NCBI GenBank assembly: GCA_014529385.2
Contig: CM043962.1
Coordinates: 123,432,470 to 123,496,469 of the forward strand
Source: Adiantum capillus-veneris
Lineage: Eukaryota > Streptophyta > Polypodiopsida > Polypodiales > Pteridaceae
Length of the DNA: 64,000 nt
Reading direction: 5' to 3'
The notes under the pieces were generated by a model. It was given only the letters and a program-made list of their open reading frames with translations. It ran no database searches and was not told where the DNA came from. The position numbers and the translations under genes were made by a program. Shown piece after piece: positions 33,310-43,112 of the stretch; within the stretch, counting starts at the first letter, position 1; the number at the start of each line of letters is the position of its first letter.

Positions 33310-35250
33310 ATGGCTGACAATAGTAAAGAGAGTGAAATTAATGTTGATAACTTTGATTTTGCTCATGAGCAAGCTACTAATGATGCTTCAATGCTTGTTA
33401 ACTATCTTGTTTCTAGGCTTCAACAAGCCATGGGCAATCCATCTCTCCAAAGTGAAGTGCAACGGCAGCTCCGTGCTCACGGGATTCTCCAAGCTCATCA
33501 CCATGACGAGAGAACACCTAGGAAGCCTCCTTGTGAGACTACCAAAAGAGGTCTCTCTCCGATTCGGGAAGAAGAAGAGAATCCATATGAAGGGCTCAAG
33601 AACTTACTTCTTGATGATGCATCTCCTTCCCAAAGGAGAACTCAAGAGCCTCCACCGAAGGAACGAGAAAGAAGCGAGTCTCCCGCCACCTCGGCGGAGA
33701 TGGCTCCACGAAGACGGCGGGCTAAACGCTCTCCATCACCACCAAAGCGGAGAAGACCATCATATTCTTCTCCTCACCACAATTCAAAGAGGGATGATAA
33801 AAAGCAAGAGAAGAAAAAGGCGAGAAAGAGGACACCCTCTTCTCCATCTTCTTCATCCTCTTCCTCTTATGAAATCTATGGTGAAGACAACAAAGATCAA
33901 GACAAGAAAAAGGCGAGAAAGAGGTCACCCTCTTCTCCACCTTCTTCAAATTCTTCATCTTCTGAAGAAAGTGATGGTGCAACTTTTGAACCATCAAAAA
34001 GAAGAGGCCATAGAAAATCCTATGCTGCATGGAAGAGGTCGTCCAAGCTGAAGAAATTCAAAGAGGGAGGGAAGAGTATCTCTTTCCTTACCTATGATGG
34101 CACCTTCGGTGCTACAGACAAAGTTTTGGCCTTTATCCAGCAATTCGATGCGGCGTTTGGAGATGAGGGCTTCACGGAGTCCTCTAAGCTACGCCATGTA
34201 GCTATGCACTTTCAAAAGTCCGCCAGACAATGGTGGTCTAGCCTACGAGCCAACGGTGAAGCTCCACGAACATGGAAGGCTTTAAGAGCTTCCATTATGA
34301 AGCAGTTTTTGGCCACCGATGCCAAAGACAAAGTACTCACCGAATGGCGAAGCTTAAAGCTCTCTCCCAATGAATCCATCCACAAATATGTAGACAAGTT
34401 TTGGGACCTACAACTCAAGGCCACTGTCTTCAAAAAGTTGGATTTTGGAGAGCAAAAGCAACAATTTTGTGCGGGCTTAACGGAAGAAATGGCGGAGTAT
34501 GTCAACTCCCAAAGGCCACGTACCATATCGGCGGTAATACACCATACTATGGTGGCCTCGCGAATCAATTTCCAAACGGGGGGTAAAAGAAATAATAAGC
34601 CCCCGGAAAACAAGGGTTCCAATGAGCCTAAGGGGAAGGACAATGTCCAAAAGTCTCCTAAGGGCAATTCCAACAAAGCTAAAGAGAAGGGAGTTTACAA
34701 AGGAAAGAATAAACTCTCTCCTGAAGAGCTTGAGCGTTATCGTAAAGATAACCGGTGTTTCAAGTGCGGCGAACAAGGGCATGCGTACCGCGCTTGTCCC
34801 CAAAAGAACAACCGCCAAGATCCTCCTAGAGCTTCTTTGGTTGAAATCCAAGAGGAGGAGATTCACCAAACTCACCACAAAGGATCTCCTCTATGCCATG
34901 CTTGGGGAAAGGTAAGAGAACATGATGCTTTTATTCTCTTTGACCCTGGTTCTACTCACAATTTTATATCTATGGAGTTAGCCACCAAGCTAGGCATACA
35001 ATCCTACGAGATGGGAGATATCCTACCCGCAGACAGTGCCTTCAAGGGGCAAGAAGCTTCAGTCACTCCCTTAATCGGGAAATTGAGGCTTCATGTCCAA
35101 GGCTATGTGGACAAAGAGGACTTCTTTATCTCTCCTCTCAAGCATGAGGATGTAATCCTAGGGGCACCATGGTTTGACCGCCTGGCTGCCCATGTTAAAT
35201 TTCCTGAAAGGAGAATCTCCTTTAAGTTCAGGGAAAGGACATGTATATAG
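33310..35250 (+). CDS. Chromovirus Gag-protease
   Basis: 646 codons from ATG 33310, the first ATG giving a long frame after the leader. Residues about 100-240 are Arg/Ser/Lys-rich with two copies of a K-K-K-A-R-K-R-(T/S)-P-S-S-P module. The Gag core follows (F-I-Q-Q-F-D-A-A-F, A-R-Q-W-W-S-S-L, K-Q-Q-F-C-A-G-L). The zinc knuckle is C-F-K-C-G-E-Q-G-H-A-Y-R-A-C near residue 480. The protease site reads F-D-P-G-S-T-H-N-F, with Pro (34945-34947) where Ser or Thr is normal, so activity is doubtful. The frame ends at TAG 35248. A one-base shift near 35228 would carry it on into RT. Confidence 0.9.
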   Translation: MADNSKESEINVDNFDFAHEQATNDASMLVNYLVSRLQQAMGNPSLQSEVQRQLRAHGILQAHHHDERTPRKPPCETTKRGLSPIREEEENPYEGLKNLLLDDASPSQRRTQEPPPKERERSESPATSAEMAPRRRRAKRSPSPPKRRRPSYSSPHHNSKRDDKKQEKKKARKRTPSSPSSSSSSSYEIYGEDNKDQDKKKARKRSPSSPPSSNSSSSEESDGATFEPSKRRGHRKSYAAWKRSSKLKKFKEGGKSISFLTYDGTFGATDKVLAFIQQFDAAFGDEGFTESSKLRHVAMHFQKSARQWWSSLRANGEAPRTWKALRASIMKQFLATDAKDKVLTEWRSLKLSPNESIHKYVDKFWDLQLKATVFKKLDFGEQKQQFCAGLTEEMAEYVNSQRPRTISAVIHHTMVASRINFQTGGKRNNKPPENKGSNEPKGKDNVQKSPKGNSNKAKEKGVYKGKNKLSPEELERYRKDNRCFKCGEQGHAYRACPQKNNRQDPPRASLVEIQEEEIHQTHHKGSPLCHAWGKVREHDAFILFDPGSTHNFISMELATKLGIQSYEMGDILPADSAFKGQEASVTPLIGKLRLHVQGYVDKEDFFISPLKHEDVILGAPWFDRLAAHVKFPERRISFKFRERTCI

Positions 35251-37055
35251 ATGCTAAGGAGATGGGTAACACCATCCCCATTGTACATACACCAGCTTTC
35301 AACAAGTCAATAAAGAGCTCTATTTCCGTGTACATGATTTTTGTTAAAGATTCTCAAAATGAACCTAATGCTTTAGCAAAAGAAAATAAAAGCAACCAAA
35401 AGGAATTAGAGTTATCCAATTTTTTCAAGGGGTTTCAAGATGTTTTTATTGACGACATCCCTTGTGAGCTACCTCCTAAACGAGGTAATGACGACCATGC
35501 AATTGAACTTCTTCCAGGAAGTTCACCGCCTAACAAACCTCCTTATAGAGTTTCTCAAGCTCAACAAGAGGAGATTATGCGGCAAGTGCATGAGTTAGTT
35601 GAGAAGGGCATGGTTAGGCCTAGCTCATCTCCATTTTGCTCACCTGTGCTATTAGTGCAAAAGAAAGACGGCACATATCGTATGTGTGTCGACTATAGAG
35701 CACTAAATAGGATCACTATCAAGAATAGGTTTCCCGTTCCACGGGTAGAAGACCTATTTGATAAGCTACAAGGATCGACCTACTTCAGTAGGATTGACCT
35801 AAAAAGTGGCTATCATCAAATAAGGATAGTTGATCAAGACATTGTAAAGACCGCATTTCGTACTACATTTGGTCTTTACGAATACATTGTCATGCCTTTT
35901 GGCTTGACTAATGCACCAGCCACATTTAACCGCTTGATGGAGAAGCTGTTCAGACCTCATCGAACCTTCACTGGAGTGTTCTTTGATGATATTATCATCT
36001 ACTCTAATTCATTAGAGGAACACAAGCAACACCTCCAGGTAATATTTCAAGTTTTAAGAGAGAATAAACTTTATGTTAATCGAAAGAAAAGTGAATTTTT
36101 CTTGCAAGAGATTCAATATTTAGGTCACATTATCTCTCAAGATGGAATCCAAATGGATCCATCCAAGTTAGAGGTAATAAAAGGATGGCCTAACCCAAGG
36201 AATCTTCATGAACTAAGAAGCTTTATAGGTATGTGTGCATACTATAGACGCTTCATAGAAAAGTTCTCACAAATTGCGGGACCATTACATGACCTAACAA
36301 AGAAAAATGTTAGGTATACGTGGTCTGCTAAGGAGAACAATGCTTTCGAAAAGCTTAAAGAAAAGCTTATCTCTCAACCTGTGCTTACACTACCGGATCT
36401 CTCAAAACCATTTGAGGTCCAATGTTATGCTTGTGGTGATTGCCTTGGGGCTGTTCTGCTCCAAGAAGGGCACGCCATAGGCTATGAGAGTCGAAGGCTC
36501 GACCCTGTTGAGCAAGCTCTAGGCATATACGAAAAAGAACTCCTTGCAGTTCTACATGCCTTAGACTCATGGAAGCACTATTTATTGGGGACTCCTTTCA
36601 TTCTGCGAACGGATCACCAAAGTCTTAAGTACTTCATGACGCAGACCAAGCTCTCCGACAAACAAATGAGGTGGGCAAATTTCCTTTCGCAATTTCATTT
36701 TCATATTGCTCACATTGCTGGCAAGCATAATCAAGTAGCCGATGCACTCTCAAGACGACCGAGAGTGAATGCGGTTTCCATAGCAACTCACAACGATCTA
36801 TCTTCAATGATAGATGAGTATGCTATTGATCCCGATTTTAGAGATGTGATTTCAGCCCTTGCATTAGGGAAGAAAGAAGAACCATTTACTTTACAAGATG
36901 GTTATCTTCTCTATGGCAATAGACTATGCGTTACTAACTCACTACGTGAGAAAGTAATGTATGAATCTCATGCTCCCCCATATGCGGGGCATAGAGGGAT
37001 TCAGTCTACCCTAAAGGGAATTGAAACATATTTCTATTGGCCTACCATGAAGTGA
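35241..37055 (+). CDS. Chromovirus reverse transcriptase-RNase H
   Basis: 604 codons in the -1 frame relative to gag. Real coding begins upstream of ATG 35241 (Q-G-K-D), so this ATG is probably not a natural start. RT landmarks are R-M-C-V-D-Y-R-A-L-N, F-S-R-I-D-L-K-S-G-Y-H-Q, M-P-F-G-L-T-N-A-P and the catalytic V-F-F-D-D-I-I-I-Y, all intact. In RNase H the usual D-A-S is changed: the protein reads Q-C-Y-A-C-G-D, with Tyr at 36426-36428 in place of the first catalytic Asp. Later K-E-L-L-A-V and R-T-D-H-Q-S-L are present. The frame stops at TGA 37053 inside the conserved Y-W-P-x-M-K segment of integrase. Confidence 0.9.
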   Translation: MYIDAKEMGNTIPIVHTPAFNKSIKSSISVYMIFVKDSQNEPNALAKENKSNQKELELSNFFKGFQDVFIDDIPCELPPKRGNDDHAIELLPGSSPPNKPPYRVSQAQQEEIMRQVHELVEKGMVRPSSSPFCSPVLLVQKKDGTYRMCVDYRALNRITIKNRFPVPRVEDLFDKLQGSTYFSRIDLKSGYHQIRIVDQDIVKTAFRTTFGLYEYIVMPFGLTNAPATFNRLMEKLFRPHRTFTGVFFDDIIIYSNSLEEHKQHLQVIFQVLRENKLYVNRKKSEFFLQEIQYLGHIISQDGIQMDPSKLEVIKGWPNPRNLHELRSFIGMCAYYRRFIEKFSQIAGPLHDLTKKNVRYTWSAKENNAFEKLKEKLISQPVLTLPDLSKPFEVQCYACGDCLGAVLLQEGHAIGYESRRLDPVEQALGIYEKELLAVLHALDSWKHYLLGTPFILRTDHQSLKYFMTQTKLSDKQMRWANFLSQFHFHIAHIAGKHNQVADALSRRPRVNAVSIATHNDLSSMIDEYAIDPDFRDVISALALGKKEEPFTLQDGYLLYGNRLCVTNSLREKVMYESHAPPYAGHRGIQSTLKGIETYFYWPTMK

Positions 37056-37891
37056 ACATACACGAGTATGTTTCCAAATGTGTGGTATGTCAAAAGACAA
37101 AATTTGATAGAGGGAAGCAACTTGGATTGCTTCAACCCTTGCCAATCCCTAATTCACCTTGGGAGAGCATATCCATGGATTTTATCTTTGGATTGTCTAA
37201 GTCTATCCATGGGAATACGGGAATATGGACGATAGTAGACAGGTTCAGTAAACAAGCTCATTTTATACCTGTCAAAAAGACTATCAAAGCCCATCAAATG
37301 GCAACCCTCTTCATTTCACAAATTTTCAAGTACCATGGCTTGCCAATGTCCATAGTGTCGGATAGAGATCCTAGAATGACCAGTAATTTCTGGAAGGGTC
37401 TCTTTGAGAATTTAGGAACAAGGCTAAACTTCTCTTCGGCCTATCATCCACAAACTGATGGCCAAAGTGAAATAGCTAACCTAACTATTCTCGATCTACT
37501 AAAAGCCTATGTAACGGAAGTAGATCAAAGATCCCAATGGGAGAAGTACTTACCCTTAGTAGAGTATGCTTACAATAACACTGTACATACTTCTACAGGA
37601 AAAGCACCTTTCGAGGTAATTGAGGGAAGATCAAAAAGTCCCTTGCTACTTAAGGTACATGGGAAGATCTTCGCTGCAGATGAGTATAGCCGAGACCTAC
37701 AAGAATCTTTCCAAAAGATTAAGGATGCTATCTCTATCTCACAGCAAAGGCAAAAGGCTGCTGCTGACAAGCACAGAAGAGCCCAAGCCTTTAAAGAAAA
37801 CGATTGGGTCTTGTTAAAGTTTCCCAAGGCTCGATTAAGGCACACACGGGCAAGAATCCTACGGGCCACCAAAAGTACTATGCTAAACTAG
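37037..37891 (+). CDS. Chromovirus integrase
   Basis: This picks up one base out of frame from the RT frame at about 37050 and gives C-V-V-C-Q (zinc-binding), the core D of S-M-D-F-I, D of S-D-R-D-P-R and E of D-G-Q-S-E. The full D-D-E triad is therefore present. After about 37845 the frame is lost again and the last residues are not integrase. The ATG at 37037 is not a natural start; the segment belongs to the polyprotein. Confidence 0.85.
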   Translation: MAYHEVNIHEYVSKCVVCQKTKFDRGKQLGLLQPLPIPNSPWESISMDFIFGLSKSIHGNTGIWTIVDRFSKQAHFIPVKKTIKAHQMATLFISQIFKYHGLPMSIVSDRDPRMTSNFWKGLFENLGTRLNFSSAYHPQTDGQSEIANLTILDLLKAYVTEVDQRSQWEKYLPLVEYAYNNTVHTSTGKAPFEVIEGRSKSPLLLKVHGKIFAADEYSRDLQESFQKIKDAISISQQRQKAAADKHRRAQAFKENDWVLLKFPKARLRHTRARILRATKSTMLN

Positions 37892-38256
37892 CAAAAAGGT
37901 ACTATGGTCCCTTCCAGATTCTTAGGCCAATCAATGAGATGGCCTATCAACTTAAGTTGCCCAATCATTGGCTCATACACAATGCTTTTCATGTGAGCCT
38001 CTTAAAGCCTTACAAAGGAGAGCCACCTCAAGAACCAACTATTGAAGACCCACCGGAGATCGAGGACCACGAGGAGGTGCTGCAGCCCGAGTCCATTCTC
38101 CGACATGAAGACAAGGTATTAAGAGGCGGTAAGACTATCCGACGATATCTTATTAAGTTTAAGAATTATCCTTTTGAAGATGCTAGATGGATGCAAGGCA
38201 TACAATTAAAGGATAACCTAAACCTTGTCAATGCTTACAATGCTTCCCAAGAGTAA
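37840..38256 (+). CDS. Chromovirus integrase C-terminus and chromodomain
   Basis: After the third frame offset the sequence gives K-L-A-K-R-Y-Y-G-P-F-Q-I, then H-V-S-L-L-K-P-Y. The chromodomain is E-S-I-L-R-H-E-D-K-V, I-R-R-Y-L-I-K-F-K-N-Y and W-M at about 38090-38215. Chromodomains bind histone tails or related marks. The second aromatic position is Y-L-I-K-F and the third W is kept in A-R-W. The frame ends at TAA 38254. Confidence 0.85.
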   Translation, partial: AHTGKNPTGHQKYYAKLAKRYYGPFQILRPINEMAYQLKLPNHWLIHNAFHVSLLKPYKGEPPQEPTIEDPPEIEDHEEVLQPESILRHEDKVLRGGKTIRRYLIKFKNYPFEDARWMQGIQLKDNLNLVNAYNASQE

Positions 38257-38613
38257 GCAAATGTACAAAATGTTAAAAATGAACAAAAATTTTTGTCTTA
38301 TAAGACTCTCTTTTTCTTTATTTGTGCACAAAAATGAAGTAGTATGCATGCTTAGATCAAGTTTGCGGAGACGACGTCTCCCAAACACCAAGTAGAGCTT
38401 GTCACTCTACTATGGAAGACTGATAGGACTAATGTGCAGACATGCTTGCGGCAGCCTCAGGCTCTCAAGCGCCAAATGGACTAGTCATCCATTATGGAAT
38501 GATGTCGTAGGGTAACATAGGGATCCTCTACCCGCTAAGAAAAGGACTCATGCATATGCTTTATCTTCTCTACACCATAGTCGAGGACGACTATGATTTC
38601 AAGAGAGAGGTAA
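38257..38613 (+). other. Chromovirus 3' untranslated region and polypurine tract
   Basis: No coding frame. The last 15 bases, TTCAAGAGAGAGGTAA, give the purine run AAGAGAGAGG that should prime plus-strand synthesis just before the LTR. Confidence 0.7.
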
Positions 38614-40202
38614 TGTCATAATAATCAATATCTAATTCTCCTAAATGATTTTCTCATATTAAACTGATCATTTAATGTGGGGAAGTGCCAAGGGAGAAAA
38701 AGCTAGAATATTGGTTAAGTTAGCAGACCGGCCACAGTAGGGATCCAAAGGAGGGAAAATAGGGATCCAAAGGGGGGGCCATCTGCAAAAGAGCCATGTG
38801 AAACAATGGGCCAAAAAGACCCTAAGGTTCAGCCCATTAAGACTTCAAAATGCTAAGGTTCCAAAATTCAAAGGTTGTGTCCAAAGGTCAACCCTAGGGA
38901 AAATTGGATGCTTAGTGTGTGCCCAAAAAGTCTTTCTACATCCCTACATGGGAGGGGGCGAGCCCCAAAGCTAGGGGATGAGAGAGAAAGCCACACACAC
39001 ACACACACAGGCTCCCTTTACACAAAGGGAATGAGGGACACATGTCAGCTCCCTAGGCCAGATGCCCACAAGGTGTGCCCAATTCCTATTGGAAGACCCT
39101 TGAAGTGGACCAATGAGAATTAAGCTAGAGTAAATCTAGTTTAATTAATTTAAAAACATTTAATAAAAGAAACCAATAAGAATTAAGTGTCCTAGAAGAC
39201 TATTGGGCAGTCTCCCAAGGGGTCCAATGAGCATTCAGGAGCCCCATGGCTTGCCTGATTCCTATTGGCCAGGAGGCAAAGGGGTCCAATGAGAGTTTAG
39301 TTTAATTATTTAATTACCTAAAGCTCTCACAAAAGGGGAAAGGGGGACACATGTCAGAAGGCTATCACTTATGCTGCTTAATCCCTATTGGCTTGACCTG
39401 GGGAGGTCCAATGAGGCAAAAGCTAGACTTATTTAGCAGCTAGGGCTCGCCCAAGAGAGGGGGGGGGCTGATTTTTGCTTGGCATTGACACACACTCTCA
39501 CACTTGACCATGTGTGAAGGAAAAATACTCTATCTCCTCCCAAGCTTTAATGGAGAGCTCATCACCTACTCCAAGCTTGTGAGATAGAAGCCTACATCAA
39601 CACTCTCTTGGCATGTGGATGCAAATCCAACCAAGAGCCAAGCTTCAATGCATGCTCATCTTCTCTACCAAGCTAATTACTAAGCTAAGCTATGCTAATA
39701 TGAGTGATTATGTGAGGAGATGTACTTCTTTCTCGTAAGATACTTCTTTTTCCTCTCAATCTACTCTCATACCCTGCTAGCTCTCACCATCTTCGAAGGT
39801 GTGTGAGGTCTTGGGTCTGAGAACGGGGATAATTCAAGTTGTGTTTGATTAAGTGTTTTGCTTGGTGTATGAAGTTTCCATCTTCATTGCACTAGCTAGT
39901 CTTGAAGGAACACAAAGAATTGTATTGTACAATGTCTCTCTTGATGGGAGAAACCATAATACAAAGCCTTTTGGAGGGGGGACCGGCTCCATGCAAATCC
40001 GGTCCTCAACTGTTGTCAATAGCTTAATTGCTCTCTCTTTTGAAAGTATTGTCGATGCTATCTAACTAGGTGTTATGCTTTTTGTTGCTCTCTCCACTCA
40101 AGCACTCTTGTAAATCTCATTAGGAATCAACACTAATGAAATGCCCACTATGTTCATGCTAAATTCCGCTACACAAAAGATTTTAGGCCATTAAATGTTA
40201 CA
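38614..40202 (+). repeat. Chromovirus 3' LTR
   Basis: 1,589 bp, nearly identical to 31301-32892. The only differences I find are one fewer CA unit, one missing C near 38846 and two transitions near 39423 and 39449. TCTCC follows. Confidence 0.95.
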
Positions 40203-40380
40203 TCTCCTTTGGTTCTTTTCAACACTTAAGGGTAGGTGATCCGACATACAAAGTGAAGTTAACACCTTTAGTTCAAGTCATGAGGGCAACCAATCGACTT
40301 GATGAGAGCAATAGCAGTGGTCCAATCGAGAAGCTGTACCAACATATTGCAGGCTAGTGTACGTGAACATGAGAAGGTAT
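40203..40380 (-). pseudogene. LINE fragment continued beyond the chromovirus
   Basis: On the minus strand, broken but protein-like sequence leads into the TCTCC duplication and, skipping the chromovirus, into the linker at 31300-31140. It probably belongs to the end of the LINE endonuclease region. It is short and degenerate, and is assigned mainly by position. Confidence 0.5.
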
Positions 40381-41400
40381 CTTAACATTATTCTTTTTTT
40401 TGGGGGCCATACTCACAATCGTGTTATATTAACTTTTTCTTAGGTGTATCTTTTCTTTTTTGGGCCAGACTCACAATTGTGAGTGGAGAAATTACATTAA
40501 CTCAAAAAGAATATAAAACAACCTCAAGCACTATGTGTGCCAAGCTTGAGGGGGCAGTGTTTCCAAAAGGGTGCTTGTATAGACATGCAACACGAGGCTG
40601 ACAAAGAGCTACTAAGGACTATCACTCGAGTAGCCCATGCAACTAAGTGCATGTGTCCATTCTTTGACATTTGCGTCTGCGGCTCTCTTTGATAGTACAA
40701 TAGAGATAACCTTTCACTTAACACATCGTTGAATTGAGCATTTTTGCCCTCAAAGACGCAAAGGTTCTTGGCTTCCCATATTTATTTCATATAATAGAAT
40801 GTGATGATTTGGGTGCAAATCAAAATGGCTTGATTCTACGATTTGCATTGATTCTACGATTTGCATTGTCCCAATATCTGGTCGTTTATGTAGAAGATAA
40901 TCCTCTAAGTCTTTCGCACCCGCTTGCAAATTAGTGGCTAAACCCCCATGTGGCATCGTAGTTTTATGTGCCATGGTATTTTTGAAAAAATGGAGGGGAT
41001 CTTCCAGAGCTGATCTACAACCAGAGCAAGTGTCAGTGCCAATCCCTCTAGTGCAAACCTTGTTCCCATTGGGGATAGCTCCCCATAGCACCTTCCATGT
41101 AAGCATCTTTACGTTCTAGGATAGCGATTTTCTCTCTCAAATGCCATTAAGACTCTTCTACCAATGCTCTTCTGACAAATTTTCCTTTCATATGTTGACA
41201 AGTGGCACGAACCAATCTGTTTTGTATATGAGCTTGTTGTAGGCCTAGACATCCTGGGTCTTCTTAGGTATCTTAACATGCATATTAACCACGTTGCTTT
41301 GTTTCTTGTGTAAACAATTTGTTTGCTCTCACTGGGATTCATCATACCTAATCTAGCCTTGTTTGCAACTCCCTTGAACCTTGCCATTTTCACGTGATTA
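40381..41400 (-). mobile_element. Second LINE remnant, 3' part
   Basis: Two T-runs (about 40393-40401 and 40452-40461), each followed by (A/G)CTCACAAT(T/C)GTG, mark two A-tailed LINE 3' ends on the minus strand. The frame at 41106-40750 includes V-L-W-G-A-I-P, then T-R-G-I-G-T-D-T-C-S-G-C-R, the same zinc-binding domain as at 28009-28236. The frame at 41393-41109 is upstream LINE sequence, badly decayed. It is truncated at about 41400. Confidence 0.65.
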
Positions 41401-42271
41401 ACACACGAAACCCCATGTAAAGTCGAAAAGCTAGTATGTATCCAAGCAATAATTTGTTTCGATAAGCTAGTAGCCCTTTTCTTTTATTTTCTTCCTCACA
41501 TGTGAACACGAGTAGGTGGTTTTGGGGTTTATTAACACTAATCTAAGGGAGTTGCTCCCAAGCCTTCGTGGAAAAAGGAGGGATGTGGGCACAATAACAT
41601 ATTTTTATTTGAACCCATTCCTTTTTTTTTTCCCCGAAGCTCACATGTGAGTGAACAGATTGGTTTTGTTTGATGGATTCATTGCTTTCAAAGGAAATCT
41701 AAGTAGGGTAAAGGGGCCAACTTAAGGCCACCTAAGAGTAAACACACACTCCAGAAAGCACGCTAAACAGGATCGAGTGTTTAGACGTTTAAAATAAAGA
41801 TCGAGATCGTCTCTACTAGCAACAAAAATTTGAAATCAAATTGCATTTATACAGGCGAAGAACGCCCGCACAACATTTTTTATGTGTATTAAAAATGGGT
41901 GTAAATAAAAAACCAGAATGGGGGGGCATTTAGAGCCATTGTGCCAACAAGGCTCGAACCCAAGATCTAATGGCCACGATTGCAAGTTGGCTACATTGTC
42001 CACCCCAACTCTCACCCATTTGTGTCTCACAATGGGTCCGAAAGTGCACAAAAAAATTGGCCCCGGCAGTCCTCCTAAAGGGGGGTGGTTTTTTATTGGC
42101 CCTTTTACCCTAATGCTCTTTTCAGATGTTTGTGAATAAAAGGAAAAGCAAATGAAAGAGCCTCTCTCTCTCTCTCTCTGTCTCTGTTTTTGACACGTGC
42201 ATATATTTTGTGTGAAAGACAAGCATGAGCATCTCTGGAGCATGAGCATGAGCATGAGCATGCACATTGCT

Positions 42272-42327
<56 letters not shown>

Positions 42328-42430
42328 AGATTTTATTATCATTTGCGGAGGTCAAATATGACCTATGGGACACATAAACATACATGGCTGGACCTCTTAG
42401 TAGAGGAGTACATGGAGAATCATGACTAAT
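41401..42430. other. Anonymous segment with simple repeats
   Basis: No gene seen. It contains a T-run with GCTCACATGTGAGTG after it (41625-41655, possibly another LINE tail), a B-box-like GGTTCGAGCC on the minus strand (about 41950), CT tracts near 42164-42179, GAGCAT hexamers (42235-42262) and a GT-to-GA tract (42271-42324). Confidence 0.4.
42235..42324 (+). repeat. Compound GAGCAT / GT / GA microsatellite
   Basis: About four GAGCAT units, then TGCACATTGC, about seven GT units and about twenty GA units. Confidence 0.9.
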
Positions 42431-43112
42431 GTGGATACGACAAAATTGTGACATATGTCACTGGGGGGGGGAAAGGGGAAGGTGGCTTGGGAGTTTTTGG
42501 AGCGTAGAATTCCTCGATGATGGCCTTGCCACCTTGGTAGACGGCCCATTTTCCGGCTGCTTGTGCTTCTTGAACCTTTTAGAGTTCTTGTTTCTTAACT
42601 CTCAGCTGAGAGGGGTCAAGGCCTCACTTATCCATACTTTGGACCCTTGAGAAGTTGTGCTTATTGTAGAAGCGCTATGCACACCTCTTTAGTCTTGAAG
42701 ACCAAGATGCCTTGGTTGATGCGGTTGTCGTGGTGAACCTTCTCAATTGTGTTGGGTCGAACTCGGTTCGGTGAATGGCTTGGTTGAGCTTCACTAGCGT
42801 CGTTGCTCTCTTACCACCAAGTACAGGGCAAGCCACCGATTCGAACAGAGAGTGCTAGTACATTCTTGCATGCACTCTTCTATTGTAGAGGAGACGACGA
42901 TGGTTTCTTCTTGAACTTGAGTGGCAAGGTTGCCCACGCTTGCGGTGAGGGGGGTGTGCTCGATTTCCTTTGCTTTGGCAAGAACATGCTGATTATCAAC
43001 TTGTTTTTGAGACTCCAAGGAGGAGAGATGTGTCTCAAGGGCTACAAGATGTGCCTTGAGCTTTGCGTTCCTATCCTTGAGCTCTCAAAATTGAGAGCAA
43101 AGAAAATCCATT
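42431..43112 (-). pseudogene. Decayed coding remnant with coiled coil
   Basis: Reading leftward from an ATG at about 43112 the sequence gives a few residues, one stop, then an uninterrupted run to 42794. That run starts E-L-K-D-R-N-A-K-L-K and continues through L-E-T-H-L-S-S-L-E-S-Q to a Val/Thr/Glu-rich segment. The heptad spacing of Leu is that of a coiled coil. More protein-like pieces follow to about 42450 in broken frames. I do not recognise it. It may be a relative of the coiled-coil ORF A further right, but the similarity is only of type. Confidence 0.4.

Larger units (their letters stand above)
31301..40202 (+). mobile_element. Young chromovirus (Ty3/gypsy) inserted in the LINE
   Basis: 8,902 bp with LTRs of 1,592 and 1,589 bp and a perfect TCTCC duplication (31296-31300, 40203-40207). 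By eye the LTRs differ by two substitutions, one base of indel and one CA unit, so it inserted very recently. The order is LTR, initiator-Met primer site, gag-protease, RT-RNase H, integrase, chromodomain, polypurine tract and LTR. The polyprotein is broken only by three one-base offsets near 35228, 37050 and 37845. A C-terminal chromodomain defines the chromovirus group and is thought to steer integration to marked chromatin. Confidence 0.95.

Noticed and set aside
33302-34051. Plus-strand frame of 249 codons, Lys/Arg/Leu-rich
   Set aside because: A shadow of the repetitive Arg/Ser-rich part of chromovirus Gag in another frame. The gag frame at 33310 has the conserved domains.
35229-35250. 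Programmed -1 frameshift between Gag-protease and RT in the chromovirus
   Set aside because: No good slippery heptamer is seen at the overlap. Plant chromoviruses usually use a single frame, and two more offsets of the same kind occur later where recoding makes no sense.
39853-40065. Identical 70-codon frames in both chromovirus LTRs (32543-32755 and 39853-40065)
   Set aside because: Identity follows from LTR duplication at reverse transcription. There is no protein character and no reason to expect a gene there.
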